Source of the DNA: a bacterium
GTDB taxonomy: Bacteria > Planctomycetota > Phycisphaerae > Phycisphaerales > UBA1924
DNA length: 35,654 bases
Assembly (NCBI GenBank): GCA_024743075.1
Contig: JANSXG010000015.1
Span: 1 to 35,654 of the forward strand
Direction: 5' to 3'
The notes under the pieces were generated by a model that saw only the letters and a list, made by a program, of their open reading frames with translations, had not been told where the DNA came from and did not search any database. Of the stretch, positions 7,824-16,360 are shown one piece after another; the stretch's first letter is position 1, and each line of letters starts with the position of its first letter. The position numbers and the translations under genes were made by a program.

Positions 7824-10800
7824 TTAGCGGGTCTGGGAGAGCAGGCTCTGCTCGTCGCAGCCGCACTCACCGGGGCGTGTCGCGAGCGGATCGATGCCGT
7901 TGCGACGCTTGAACAGGTACTGCTGCTCGATAGCGGCGAGCTGCTGGACGCGCCGGTACGCCTCGATCATCTCTGTGGGCGACAGGTTCGCCGAAGCGAG
8001 CTGGTCCATCGCACGCTGCGCTTCCGTCTCGGCTTCCTCGGCCGGTCCGTCGTCGGGCTTTGCCTTCTTGTCGGCGATGATCTTCTGGATGATCCGGTCA
8101 CGCTCGGCGATCATCGCCCGGCGCAGTTCGGCATCGCGTTCCAGCGAGAACATCTCGCGACCGTCGACGAACGTCCTCTCGCAGCGGGCGAACGAACTCA
8201 GCGGGCTGGCGGTCCAGACCGCGATGTCCGCGTCCATGCCGGGAGCGATCGAGCCGACGCGGTCCTCGATGCGCAACTGCTTCGCGACGTTGAGGGTCAC
8301 GAACTTCAGGGCTTCCTCGGGCGAGACGTCGCCGTATTTCACGGCCTTGGCGGCCTCGGTGTTCAGCCGGCGTGCGACCTCGTTGGAGTCGGAGTTGAAG
8401 GTCACGGTCACGCCGACATCATGCATGATCGCGCCGTTGTAGGGCACGGCGTCGAACACCTCGAACTTGTAGGCCCACCAGTCGCTGAACGACGAGCCGC
8501 CGAGCGAGTGCTCGGCGATCGCCTCGGCGACCTTGTAGCCCTCGAGCACGTGCTGGAAGCTGCCGATCACGAAGCCAAACTCCTCGGCGACGCGGCAGAG
8601 CATGAGGATCTCGTCCTGGCGGTAGCTGTGGCAGTGGATCAGGCGATCCCCGTCGAGGATCTCGCTGAGGACCTGCAGTTCGTAGTCCGTGCGGAACGGC
8701 TCGCCGCTGCGACGGGCCCGATCGCGGCGCTGGGCATACTCGCGGGCGGCGACGAACGCGTCGACGATGGTCGTCTCAACGCCCATGCGCGTCTGCGGGT
8801 AGCGGCCGTTGCCGCCCCAGTTGGACTGCTTGACGTTCTCGCCGAGCGCAAACTTGATGCCGCTCGGCGCGCCCGCCATCCGCATGTCGTCGGGGTGCTC
8901 GACGCCCCAGCGGAGCTTCACGACGGAGTTCTGCCCGCCGATGGGGTTGGCCGAGCCGTGGAGTTGGTTCACGCCGGTAACGCCACCGGCGAGTTGGCGG
9001 TACCAGTTGATGTCGTCGGGATCGATGACGTCGTAGATCGCGACCTCGGCGGTCACGGCCTGGGTACCCTCGTTCACGCCGCCGTCGATGCCGGTGTGGC
9101 TGTGGCAGTCGAGCATGCCGGGCGTCACGTGGCGGCCTTCGGCATCGATCCAGCGATAAATGCGTGGCAGGCCGCCGGGCTCGCCCGACCCGACCCGCTC
9201 GATCTTGCCGTCTCGGAAGATGACGTAACCGTTCTCGATGACGCCCTCATCGGTATTGGTCCAGATGGTGGCGTTGTGAATGACCACGGGCTCTTGCCGG
9301 GGCATCTCGTCGTAGGCGAACGCGCCGAAGGGAAGCGCGAGTTTCTCGGGAACATCGGGCGACTCGGCTTCCTTGTCCTCATCCGAGTCGTCCGATTCTT
9401 CCTCGCCGGTCGCCTGACGCTGCGCGCTAAAGGTGACCTCGCGTGCTCCGGTCAGCATCGCCACGCCGAGCACCCGCTCGCCGTCGAACGACACGCGGAC
9501 GGTCGCGGTGGAATCCGACGCACCGAAGAGTGCGCCGTCGATGAGGAAGTTCAGCCGATCGCCCATGCGCTCGACCTTGCGCGCACCGATCTCGGTCTTC
9601 GAATCATCCTCACCCTCAGTCGCTTCCGGCCCGTGGACGAAGGTGACCTTGGTGGACTTCCCACCCGCTTCGACACGCATGCTGACGGTTGTGCCGTCAA
9701 CGCTGAGGGTCGTCTCGTACTCGCCGCTCAGCGTCGTCTTCGGCGCGGCCTCGATCTCGTGGCGCTGGCCGTCGGTCCACACGTCGCGAATAGTCGCCTT
9801 GCCGGAGAGCAGTTCACCATCGGTAACGATGAAGCTGGCCTGCTTCCCAGCCTCGATTGTGCCGTAGCGCGAGGCGATGCCGAGCATCTCGGCGGGCGCG
9901 GTGGTGAGCAGGGCGAGGGCGTCTTCTTCAGAGAGTCCGTGGTCGATCGCCTTTTTCAGGTTCGGCCAGAACTTCTCGCCCCGGCGGAGCCGCGACGATG
10001 TAATCGCGAGCGGCACGCCCGCATCGTGCAGGCGACGTGCGTTCGTCGGGGCCTGCTCCCACATCATGAGATCGCGGAGCGACACCGCGTTCTGGTCGCC
10101 GATCGAGTCCACCTGCGGGCGGCTCGGGTAGGACAGCGGGATGATCACTGGCCGCTCGAGCGCGGCGATGGCGTCGAGGCGTCGAAACTCTGTGCCGGTG
10201 CCGACGAACACGGCGTCGCGATCAAACTCGCCGGCCAGTCGAGCGGTGCGCAGCAGGTCGAGTTCGTCATCGACGATGAAGAACAAAGCGCCGCCGTCGG
10301 AAAGCGTGGCGACAGGGTCGTTCGGCGCGGGGCGTTGGAATCGCGACGGGTTCTTCTCGTGGGCAGCGTGCGCTTCGGGCCACCACTGCGCATCGGCGAG
10401 CGTCTGGCGGACCAGCGCGATCGAACCCATGCGCGAGCCGGGGTACGCGCTCCCCAGCCCGCCGCGACGGAGCGCTGCGGTGTGCCACAACCGATCCGTG
10501 ACGACCCTCGCGGTCGGATCACTGACATTGAGGTCTTCGCCGAGCGAAACGACCGCGCTCTGACCTCGAAGCAGTCCGTCATCCGGCGCGATGTGCGCGA
10601 CGACGAAGCCCATCGATCGCAGCTTCTCACGATCGGACGCGGTCAGGCTCTCGCCGGCCAGCGCGGTGCGCTGGGCCGCGATGGCGGCGTTCCAGTGCGA
10701 TCCGGCGGACGCCTCGTCCGGAGCGGGGATCGCAACCGGAGCGTAGGGTTCGATAAGGCCGGGGTAGATCCGCAGGCCGCTGACGTCCCAGACCCGAGCG

Positions 10801-11078
10801 CCCGCCGGGGGTTCGGCATCGGCCTCGATGCTGACGATCACGCCGTTGCGCACGACCAGCGTCGCGTTCTCAATCACGTTGCCCGGCGCGGAGGTGACGG
10901 TCGCGCCCACGAGCGCGTGCCAGCCGGGGTCGACCTGTCGCGGACCGTTTACCGGCTGCGATGGCTGGGCGAGCGCAAGGACGGGAACCAGAAGGCCCAG
11001 CAATACGCCGATCGCTCGTGGGCGGGAATGCCGAAGCGCGAGGCGCGAGGCGACGGAACGCAAGGATTGGATTGGCAT
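7824..11078 (-). CDS. Large secreted tandem amidohydrolase
   Basis: A 1,084-residue protein with an N-terminal signal segment (RAIGVLLGLLVPVLALAQ). The start at 11078 is the last ATG before this signal; the ATG at 11162 would overlap the pilin terminator. Two amidohydrolase modules are in tandem. The first (about residues 50-450) has LRIYPGLIEPYAPVAIP and lacks the HxH pair. A middle beta-rich segment ends in an acidic stretch (TGEEESDDSDEDKEAES). The second module (about 600-1,040) keeps the metal site: GMLDCHSHTG with HSH near residue 658, then LIHCHSYRQDE, GSFQHVLEGYK and FNSDSNE, the order expected for Zn/Fe amidohydrolases. The substrate is not evident; imidazolonepropionase-like and dipeptidase-like relatives are common. 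It precedes the shorter partner gene by 52 bases on the same strand. Confidence 0.9.
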   Translation of the reverse strand: MPIQSLRSVASRLALRHSRPRAIGVLLGLLVPVLALAQPSQPVNGPRQVDPGWHALVGATVTSAPGNVIENATLVVRNGVIVSIEADAEPPAGARVWDVSGLRIYPGLIEPYAPVAIPAPDEASAGSHWNAAIAAQRTALAGESLTASDREKLRSMGFVVAHIAPDDGLLRGQSAVVSLGEDLNVSDPTARVVTDRLWHTAALRRGGLGSAYPGSRMGSIALVRQTLADAQWWPEAHAAHEKNPSRFQRPAPNDPVATLSDGGALFFIVDDELDLLRTARLAGEFDRDAVFVGTGTEFRRLDAIAALERPVIIPLSYPSRPQVDSIGDQNAVSLRDLMMWEQAPTNARRLHDAGVPLAITSSRLRRGEKFWPNLKKAIDHGLSEEDALALLTTAPAEMLGIASRYGTIEAGKQASFIVTDGELLSGKATIRDVWTDGQRHEIEAAPKTTLSGEYETTLSVDGTTVSMRVEAGGKSTKVTFVHGPEATEGEDDSKTEIGARKVERMGDRLNFLIDGALFGASDSTATVRVSFDGERVLGVAMLTGAREVTFSAQRQATGEEESDDSDEDKEAESPDVPEKLALPFGAFAYDEMPRQEPVVIHNATIWTNTDEGVIENGYVIFRDGKIERVGSGEPGGLPRIYRWIDAEGRHVTPGMLDCHSHTGIDGGVNEGTQAVTAEVAIYDVIDPDDINWYRQLAGGVTGVNQLHGSANPIGGQNSVVKLRWGVEHPDDMRMAGAPSGIKFALGENVKQSNWGGNGRYPQTRMGVETTIVDAFVAAREYAQRRDRARRSGEPFRTDYELQVLSEILDGDRLIHCHSYRQDEILMLCRVAEEFGFVIGSFQHVLEGYKVAEAIAEHSLGGSSFSDWWAYKFEVFDAVPYNGAIMHDVGVTVTFNSDSNEVARRLNTEAAKAVKYGDVSPEEALKFVTLNVAKQLRIEDRVGSIAPGMDADIAVWTASPLSSFARCERTFVDGREMFSLERDAELRRAMIAERDRIIQKIIADKKAKPDDGPAEEAETEAQRAMDQLASANLSPTEMIEAYRRVQQLAAIEQQYLFKRRNGIDPLATRPGECGCDEQSLLSQTR

Positions 11079-11160
11079 GGCCAAGATGCTAGCGGTTCGG
11101 GAGCAAAAGCCAAAGCGAACCAAGCAGGATTGCGGGGATTCCTCGGCGGGGACCGGAGCC

Positions 11161-11192
11161 AAAAATAGAGCACGGACCCGTAGGGCCCGTGC
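11161..11192 (-). terminator. Intrinsic terminator after the pilin gene
   Basis: On the minus strand, GCACGGGCCC and GGGTCCGTGC form a 10-bp stem (one mismatched position) with a TAC loop, followed by TCTATTTTT. It lies 27 bases past the pseudopilin stop and before the amidohydrolase start on the same strand, so it separates the two transcription units. Confidence 0.8.
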
Positions 11193-11219
11193 GAAAGCTG
11201 CGTTGACGGTGGGGCCAGA

Positions 11220-12305
11220 TCAGCCGCCGCCGAGGATGACCTCGTCGAACAACTCGATCGGCTTGCCGTCGGAATCGACCTGGTTCGCATCGAAGTCGCC
11301 GGTCGGCGTGTAGATCGCCGTGGTGAAATCGGGCGTCGTCGCGTTCGACGGGAAGCCGTTCAGGTAGATCTTGTCCGGACCGGCGGAGACGAAGATCGTC
11401 TCTCCCCGGGGCTGCGCCGGGACCAGCACCTCGGTGCCGCCGCCGATACCGCCGGGGTTGGCGATCGATGACGAAGTCGTCGGGAAGGCGCGGTTGCCGG
11501 TCAACGCCATGATGCTCAGGCTTCGCTCACGCTCGCCCGGGATCAGGAACGAGCTGAGCAGGCTCCGGCGGTACTGCGCAACGCCCTGCGGCGGGTTGCT
11601 GAGCGAGTTGAACGAACCGCGCGGGAACGCCGACATGGCGTACGAGCCGTTCGAGGCCCAGTAGAAGAGCGCCTTCTCGTTCGCCCGCGTGTTGTCGAGC
11701 ACATACGAGGCATTACGCCCGGCCTGCTCGTTCTGTGCCCACATCATGATCGGGGTACCGAACGCGTCGAGCACATCCGGGATGCCGTTGCCTTCAAGGT
11801 TGGAATTCTGACCTTCGAGAGCGACGAGGGAATCGCCGCCGAGATCGACGTACGCCGTCTCCGAGACCGAGCCGACGAGAGCGGGGATGATGTAAACGAT
11901 CCGGTCGTTGAGTTCGACTTCGATCGCGTCGCCGACCTCGAAGCCCGCGTTCTGAAGTTCCTGTTCGGAGGAAAACCCACCGCCCGCGAGATCGATCAGC
12001 GCGTTCTCGAGCGCCGTGATGCCGGGACGGTTCTTCCAGCCGCCGGTGAAGTTGTCATCGCTGCCGATATCTTCAGCACCGAACAGCCCAGGCAGGCGGC
12101 GCCGGTCCGTCTGGTACTGGGCGACGCCCGCGTTGAGCGAGGACATCAGCGTCTGCGTCGTCGAGATGCGCGCCTGCGTGCGCACGCGGCTGAAAGCCGG
12201 CAAAGCGATCGCGACGAGGATCGCGATAATCGCCATCACGACCAGCAGTTCGACCAGCGTGAACCCGGAGCGCTCAGTCGCGCAATCGGTGCGTTTGAAT
12301 TTCAT
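11220..12305 (-). CDS. Type II/IV-type prepilin-like protein (pseudopilin)
   Basis: A 361-residue protein starting at the ATG at 12305, which follows a good ribosome site (AAGGAG, nine bases before). The class III prepilin leader is textbook: a short basic leader (MKFKRTDCATERSG), cleavage after Gly14, Phe at +1 and Glu at +5 (FTLVELLVVMAIIAILVAIALPAF). The long C-terminal globular part (about 330 residues) has beta-rich, Asn/Gly-rich sequence, for example VSAGPDKIYLNGFPSN near the end, which resembles the calcium-site region seen at the C-terminus of many GspG-like planctomycete proteins. It is longer than classical GspG (about 145 residues). No other secretion or pilus gene is in the window, so it is an orphan pilin. 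It has its own terminator. Confidence 0.9.
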   Translation of the reverse strand: MKFKRTDCATERSGFTLVELLVVMAIIAILVAIALPAFSRVRTQARISTTQTLMSSLNAGVAQYQTDRRRLPGLFGAEDIGSDDNFTGGWKNRPGITALENALIDLAGGGFSSEQELQNAGFEVGDAIEVELNDRIVYIIPALVGSVSETAYVDLGGDSLVALEGQNSNLEGNGIPDVLDAFGTPIMMWAQNEQAGRNASYVLDNTRANEKALFYWASNGSYAMSAFPRGSFNSLSNPPQGVAQYRRSLLSSFLIPGERERSLSIMALTGNRAFPTTSSSIANPGGIGGGTEVLVPAQPRGETIFVSAGPDKIYLNGFPSNATTPDFTTAIYTPTGDFDANQVDSDGKPIELFDEVILGGG

Positions 12306-12729
12306 TCCTGAACTCTCCTTCGACCCCTTACTAGAGCGGTCTGGTTCTTCGGTCACGGTACACCATGGCTCCTGCGCGGACCACACATCTGATGCCCCCG
12401 GAACAGCCCCAGAACCGGTCTCGAAACAGGCGAAGCCCGCCGACCTGAGCGTCACCCCCGGATCGAGGAAACGCGCCTCTGGTCGCCGAGCGACTTCGCC
12501 TGACTCACTTCCCATCGTTCCGAACGGTTCCATCTGACGGTCCGGAGTGAAACGACGGTCGAGCTGCGGTCGCGGGCAGGTCCGCTGGGCCCGGCGAATG
12601 TCTTCGCCTGCCGGAGCGATCGTACCCAAGTCGACCGATCACCGTAAAGGTATTCGTAATAAAGGGTTAGCCGGTTCCGCATGGGGGGCCCGGTTTTCCG
12701 AATTTTTCTCGGATCCGCGAACCGCAGTT
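12306..12729. other. 424-bp region with no gene; leader of the pilin gene
   Basis: No convincing coding sequence was found; frames open here are Arg- and Ser-rich and lack ribosome sites. Minus-strand RNA from this region would form the 5' leader of the pseudopilin. The region 12640-12670 is AT-rich compared with its surroundings (TAAAGGTATTCGTAATAAAG on the plus strand) and is the best place for a promoter. CCGA and TCGG arms around an A-rich loop (12697-12711) follow the methyltransferase stop but make a weak terminator at best. Confidence 0.4.
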
Positions 12730-13443
12730 TCAGCGGTCGCAGCGTCGATAGACCGCTCTCAGACGATTTACTGGCGGGTCATTCTCGTCGTCGAACGAGC
12801 AAACCTCGTCCACCGCCTCCAGACCGGCTCTCGCCAGCGTGTCGGCCAATTCACGCGGCGTGAACGGGAATGGTGGTCCGCTCAGCCCCTCGAGCGGCTC
12901 GTCATCACCCCGCCCGCGCGCGCAGGCCACGACAATCCCGCCGTGAACCAGCAGGTCCGCGATGCCGCCGGCCAGATCCGCCCGACAGGCCGGCGGAAGG
13001 GCCTGAAGCGTGTGAACCTCGACGGCCAGATCGAATCGATGGCGCAGACAGGCCGGCAAATCGAGCAGATCGGCCACCTCGAACAGGTCGGCGTGACGCG
13101 GATGCAGGCGTTTGGCCCAGTCAATCGCAGTCTGTGAGACATCGAACGCCGTGACGTCGTAGCCCCGATCGGCCAGAAAGACCGCGTCGTCGCCCAGACC
13201 GCACCCGACGACAGCGACGCGGGCGCCCGGTCGGAGCAGTCCGGGGGCCGCGGCGTTCATCCAGTTCACCATGCTCGGGCTGGGCCTGCGATGCGACCAA
13301 GGCACACGCCCGCGATCGCCCGCAGCCTCTCGGTAGACCGACTCGAAGCGCTGGGCCCAGACTTCAATGGGCACATCGACCTCGATCGCGCCGGATCGGA
13401 GCAGGTCCACGGTTGAAGCGGTTTCGCGTGCGACCGGACTCAT
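12730..13443 (-). CDS. Class I SAM-dependent methyltransferase
   Basis: A 237-residue cytosolic protein with a Rossmann-type methyltransferase core. Motif I is VAVVGCGLGDDAVFLADRG (SAM binding), followed by DVTAFDVSQTAIDWAKRL (acidic residue for the ribose), and FDLAVEVHTLQALPP in the motif IV position. An N-terminal segment of about 65 residues, with PWSHRRPSPSMVNWM, precedes the core and resembles the thiopurine-methyltransferase-like or tellurite-resistance-like group, but the substrate cannot be read from the sequence. The start at 13443 follows GGAAAGGGG by seven bases. It is downstream of aroC on the same strand, with 118 bases between that contain a strong stem-loop. Confidence 0.85.
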   Translation of the reverse strand: MSPVARETASTVDLLRSGAIEVDVPIEVWAQRFESVYREAAGDRGRVPWSHRRPSPSMVNWMNAAAPGLLRPGARVAVVGCGLGDDAVFLADRGYDVTAFDVSQTAIDWAKRLHPRHADLFEVADLLDLPACLRHRFDLAVEVHTLQALPPACRADLAGGIADLLVHGGIVVACARGRGDDEPLEGLSGPPFPFTPRELADTLARAGLEAVDEVCSFDDENDPPVNRLRAVYRRCDR

Positions 13444-13459
13444 GGCGGAGCCCCTTTCC

Positions 13460-13478
13460 GCGAGCCGCGCGGGCTCGC
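13460..13478 (-). repeat. Stem-loop in the methyltransferase leader
   Basis: GCGAGCC (13460-13466) and GGCTCGC (13472-13478) are perfect 7-bp arms around GCGCG. It lies just upstream of the ribosome site of the methyltransferase gene, and between it and aroC. It has no T-run. It may shape translation or protect the mRNA. Confidence 0.4.
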
Positions 13479-13561
13479 TGCCCCTCCAGACTACCGCGAA
13501 TGCGTGGTTTGACCAAGAAAAGTTCGATCTCGAATGGATTCCTATCTGGAAAAGGGTGAAA

Positions 13562-14755
13562 TCACGCGATCGTCTGATCCGGCGGCTGCAAGGGCAGCAT
13601 CCGCGCCGTGTTCATGTACGCCTCGAAGTTCTGACGGACCTCGGTCATCGAGTCGCCACCGAACTTCTCGCGGCAGGCCCGGGCGATCTCGAAGGCCACC
13701 ACGTTCTCCATCACCACGCTCGCGGCGGAGACCGCGCAGACATCGCTGCGCTCGTACTGGCTCTGCTCGGCCTCTTTGGTGTTCAGGTTCACGCTGGGCA
13801 GGCCCTGCAGCAGGGTCGCGATGGGTTTCATAGTTCCGGTGACGACGACGGGCTGGCCATTGGTCATGCCGCCTTCGAGGCCACCGGCGTTGTTGCGGGT
13901 GCGCTCGAAGCCGAGCGTGTTCGATTCACGCTGCGACTCTTCCCAGATGATCGGATCGTGGACTTCCGAGCCGCGTTTGAACGCGCATCCGCGCCCCATG
14001 CCGATCTCGACCGCCTTGAACGCCTGTATGCCCATCACGGCTCCGGCGATGCGGCTGTCGAGCTTGTCGCGCCAGTCCATGGACGATCCCAACCCGATGG
14101 GGCAACCGAAGACATGGGCCTCGACGAGCCCCCCCACCGTGTCCTTGTCGATCTTGGCCTGCCGGATCGCGGCACGCATCTTCTCGCTGACCGCCTCGTC
14201 GGGGCAGTAGACATCGCTTTCATCGCGCAGGCGCCGGATCTCGTCGGCGTTGTCGGTGCGGACCTCAACGTCGGTCTGAGCATCGTAGATCGCGCGCACG
14301 AACCCGAGCACATCCATGCCGAGTTCGCGCAGGTAGCAGCGGGCGAGCGCGCCGGCGGCGACGCGCGAGGCGGTCTCGCGGGCGCTCGCGCGTTCGAGCG
14401 TCTCGCGGCAATCGGTCGTCAGCCACTTCACGCTGCCGGCGAGGTCAGCGTGACCGGGGCGCGGCCGGTGCACGGGAGGGGTGCGCTCGAGGTCGTCGAG
14501 GCGCGAGTCCTTGTTGGGCATCATCATGGCGACGGGCGCGCCGATGGTCCGGCCCCGGCGCACGCCCGAGAGGAACTGCACCATGTCCTTCTCGATCTTC
14601 TGGCGCCCGCCGCGACCGTAGCCGCCCTGGCGGCGCCGGAGTTCGGTGTTGATCAGGTCGAGATCGATCGGTACGCCGGCCGGCAACCCCTGCACGAGGA
14701 TGACGAGTGCGGGTCCGTGCGATTCTCCGGCGGTGTGGTACGTAAGCATGGGCAT
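13562..14755 (-). CDS. aroC: Chorismate synthase
   Basis: A 397-residue enzyme that converts 5-enolpyruvylshikimate-3-phosphate to chorismate with reduced FMN as cofactor, the last step of the shikimate pathway. Signatures seen in order: TAGESHGPALVILVQGLPAG at the N-terminus, GRQKIEKDMVQFLSGVRRGRTIGAPVAM, RPRPGHADLAGSVKW, ERASARETASRVAAGALARC, GGLEGGMTNGQPVVV and the C-terminal region around DVCAVSAASVVMENVVAFEIA. The start is the ATG at 14755 (MPMLTYHT); the ATG at 14749 is equally close and would remove two residues. Upstream in-frame sequence to 14929 lies across the divergent gene's start and is not part of the protein. Flavin reduction partner genes are not adjacent. Confidence 0.96.
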   Translation of the reverse strand: MPMLTYHTAGESHGPALVILVQGLPAGVPIDLDLINTELRRRQGGYGRGGRQKIEKDMVQFLSGVRRGRTIGAPVAMMMPNKDSRLDDLERTPPVHRPRPGHADLAGSVKWLTTDCRETLERASARETASRVAAGALARCYLRELGMDVLGFVRAIYDAQTDVEVRTDNADEIRRLRDESDVYCPDEAVSEKMRAAIRQAKIDKDTVGGLVEAHVFGCPIGLGSSMDWRDKLDSRIAGAVMGIQAFKAVEIGMGRGCAFKRGSEVHDPIIWEESQRESNTLGFERTRNNAGGLEGGMTNGQPVVVTGTMKPIATLLQGLPSVNLNTKEAEQSQYERSDVCAVSAASVVMENVVAFEIARACREKFGGDSMTEVRQNFEAYMNTARMLPLQPPDQTIA

Positions 14756-14883
14756 GGTCCGGGAGAGGATATCGGCTGAACAGCACCGGCGATTCTGGCG
14801 AATCCCCGGAACTTCCGACCCGAGCGGGCGTCTACCCGAACCGAGCGGATCGCCGACTTGATCCGAACCAGCAGGAGACACCC

Positions 14884-16029
14884 ATGAAACGGCATGTTCA
14901 ACGGGCCGGTGCGATTCTCGCACCGGCAACGCTCATCCTCTGCTCGCTCCCCGACACCCTCGCTGGCGAGTCGTCCGGTTCGCCCGTGGTTGAGATCCTC
15001 GGCCTCGATTCACCCGGCGGTCCCGGCGGCATCACGCCCTACGCCGTGTCGAACAACGGCAACATCATCGCGCTCCATGGCGACTTCGCGGGGCTGGGCC
15101 CGAGATACCCCGGCTTCTGGACACCTGAAAATGGAGTCGAGCCGATGAAGGCCGGCGATTTCGCGGACATGGTTGAAGGCGCGATCTCGGCGGACGGCTC
15201 GACGATCGTGGGCACGGTCAACGGGCCGGGCGGGTCCCGCGCGTTCCGCTGGCGCGGACCGGGGACCTTCGAGCGGTTTCAGCCACCGGCGGGCATCGGC
15301 CTGACCACCGCTTCGACGATTAACTCGGACGGCTCGCGTTTCGGAGGTTCGACGATCTTCACGACCACGCTCGAGGCGTACTTCTCGAACGCCCAGGACG
15401 AACTCGTCTCGCTCGGTCCCTCTCGGGTCGGAGGGATCTCCGCGACGGGCGAGTTGATCGCCGGGCACGAGTTCACTCCTGGCGGAGCCCGTTCGTGGTA
15501 CTGGACTCAGGACACCGGCCGCGTCTACATCTCCGGGCTTGGCCCGTCGGTGAACGCTCGGGCGACGGGTGTGTCCGCAGACGGGTCCACGATCTTCGGG
15601 AGTTGGTCCGCGCTGCCTTCACGCGGCATTGAACCGACGCCCTCCGGGTTCGCCTGGTCCTTCGAGACCGGGCTGCGCGACCTGAGCAACTTCGGAGAGA
15701 GCTTCCTGCAACCGACTCTCATCGCGTCGACGGAGGACGGCTCGGTCATCGCCGGGCACGCCTGGGACGGCTCATTCGGGGGGCCCGCGATCTGGCTTAC
15801 GGGCTCTTCGGCGCCGATCGACGGCGTCGAATACATCGAGAGCCTTGGCTACGAGTTTCCCGACGGCCTCATCGCGATCCGCATCACCGACATGACCGAC
15901 GACGGCCTGACCTTTGTCGGCACCGGGTTCTACGACGGCGAGAATGTCGGATGGGTCGCGCGTGTGCCGACGCCATCGAGCCTGATGCTGTTCGGTATCA
16001 GCATCGTCGCGGCCCGACGCAGGCGATGA
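14884..16029 (+). CDS. Secreted HAF-repeat protein with PEP-CTERM-like C-terminus
   Basis: A 381-residue protein with ribosome site AGGAG seven bases before the ATG, a signal peptide (RAGAILAPATLILCSLPDTLAG) and seven repeats of the form x-S-x-D-G-S-x-I-x-G: VSNNGNIIALHG, ISADGSTIVGTV, INSDGSRFGGST, ISATGELIAGHE, VSADGSTIFGSW, STEDGSVIAGHA and MTDDGLTFVGTG. These match the HAF repeat type, which likely forms beta-propeller blades. The C-terminus is tripartite: VPTPSS, a hydrophobic stretch (LMLFGISIVAA) and RRRR, the layout of a PEP-CTERM sorting signal with Thr in place of Glu. It is therefore a candidate substrate of the exosortase encoded at 32753-33760. Its molecular function is unknown. 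Confidence 0.85.
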   Translation: MKRHVQRAGAILAPATLILCSLPDTLAGESSGSPVVEILGLDSPGGPGGITPYAVSNNGNIIALHGDFAGLGPRYPGFWTPENGVEPMKAGDFADMVEGAISADGSTIVGTVNGPGGSRAFRWRGPGTFERFQPPAGIGLTTASTINSDGSRFGGSTIFTTTLEAYFSNAQDELVSLGPSRVGGISATGELIAGHEFTPGGARSWYWTQDTGRVYISGLGPSVNARATGVSADGSTIFGSWSALPSRGIEPTPSGFAWSFETGLRDLSNFGESFLQPTLIASTEDGSVIAGHAWDGSFGGPAIWLTGSSAPIDGVEYIESLGYEFPDGLIAIRITDMTDDGLTFVGTGFYDGENVGWVARVPTPSSLMLFGISIVAARRRR

Positions 16030-16063
16030 ACCGGCAGCCGCCGACCGAGCATATGATGGGGTC

Positions 16064-16360
16064 ATGGAGCCCGACGACCATGTCTGCCTGTGTTTCCGCG
16101 TTTCGCTGCGGAAGATCCGGGCCTACATGGAGCGGGAGGATCCACCCGTTGCTTCGCTCATCAGCGAGTGCCTCGGGGCCGGAACCGGTTGCCAGTGGTG
16201 CGTGCCGTTCCTGAAGGAACTGCACCGCCAGCACGCCGAAAACGAGGGGCTCGGCCCGAACGGCGAGCCGGATCTCAAGGTCTCGCCGGAAGAGTACGCC
16301 TCGGGACGCACGAGCTATCGCAAGACCGGCCGGCGCGAGCGTGATACACCGGACACCTAA
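16064..16360 (+). CDS. BFD-like [2Fe-2S] protein
   Basis: A 98-residue protein. Four Cys at positions 8, 10, 43 and 46 (VCLCF and TGCQWC) have the C-x-C...C-x-x-C pattern and spacing of the bacterioferritin-associated ferredoxin [2Fe-2S] domain (Fer2_BFD); the helix LISECLGAGTGC fits. BFD domains bind a [2Fe-2S] cluster and in the best known case pass electrons to bacterioferritin for iron release; no ferritin gene is here. The C-terminal 40 residues are hydrophilic and charged, absent from the minimal family. The last two codons run into the convergent gene: its stop TAA at 16358-16360 overlaps the neighbour's stop at 16357-16359. Confidence 0.85.
   Translation: MEPDDHVCLCFRVSLRKIRAYMEREDPPVASLISECLGAGTGCQWCVPFLKELHRQHAENEGLGPNGEPDLKVSPEEYASGRTSYRKTGRRERDTPDT

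Noticed and set aside
7806-11168. Open frame of 1,120 codons on the plus strand opposite the amidohydrolases
   Set aside because: It is antisense to two clear amidohydrolase genes with signal peptides and family motifs. Its product is rich in Arg, Asp, His, Gly and Val without any known motif, typical of a shadow frame in GC-rich DNA.
13510-13538. Promoter-like TTGACC with a downstream hexamer
   Set aside because: The hexamer at the right spacing (GAATGG) is not a -10 box, and no plus-strand gene follows; aroC and the methyltransferase are on the other strand.
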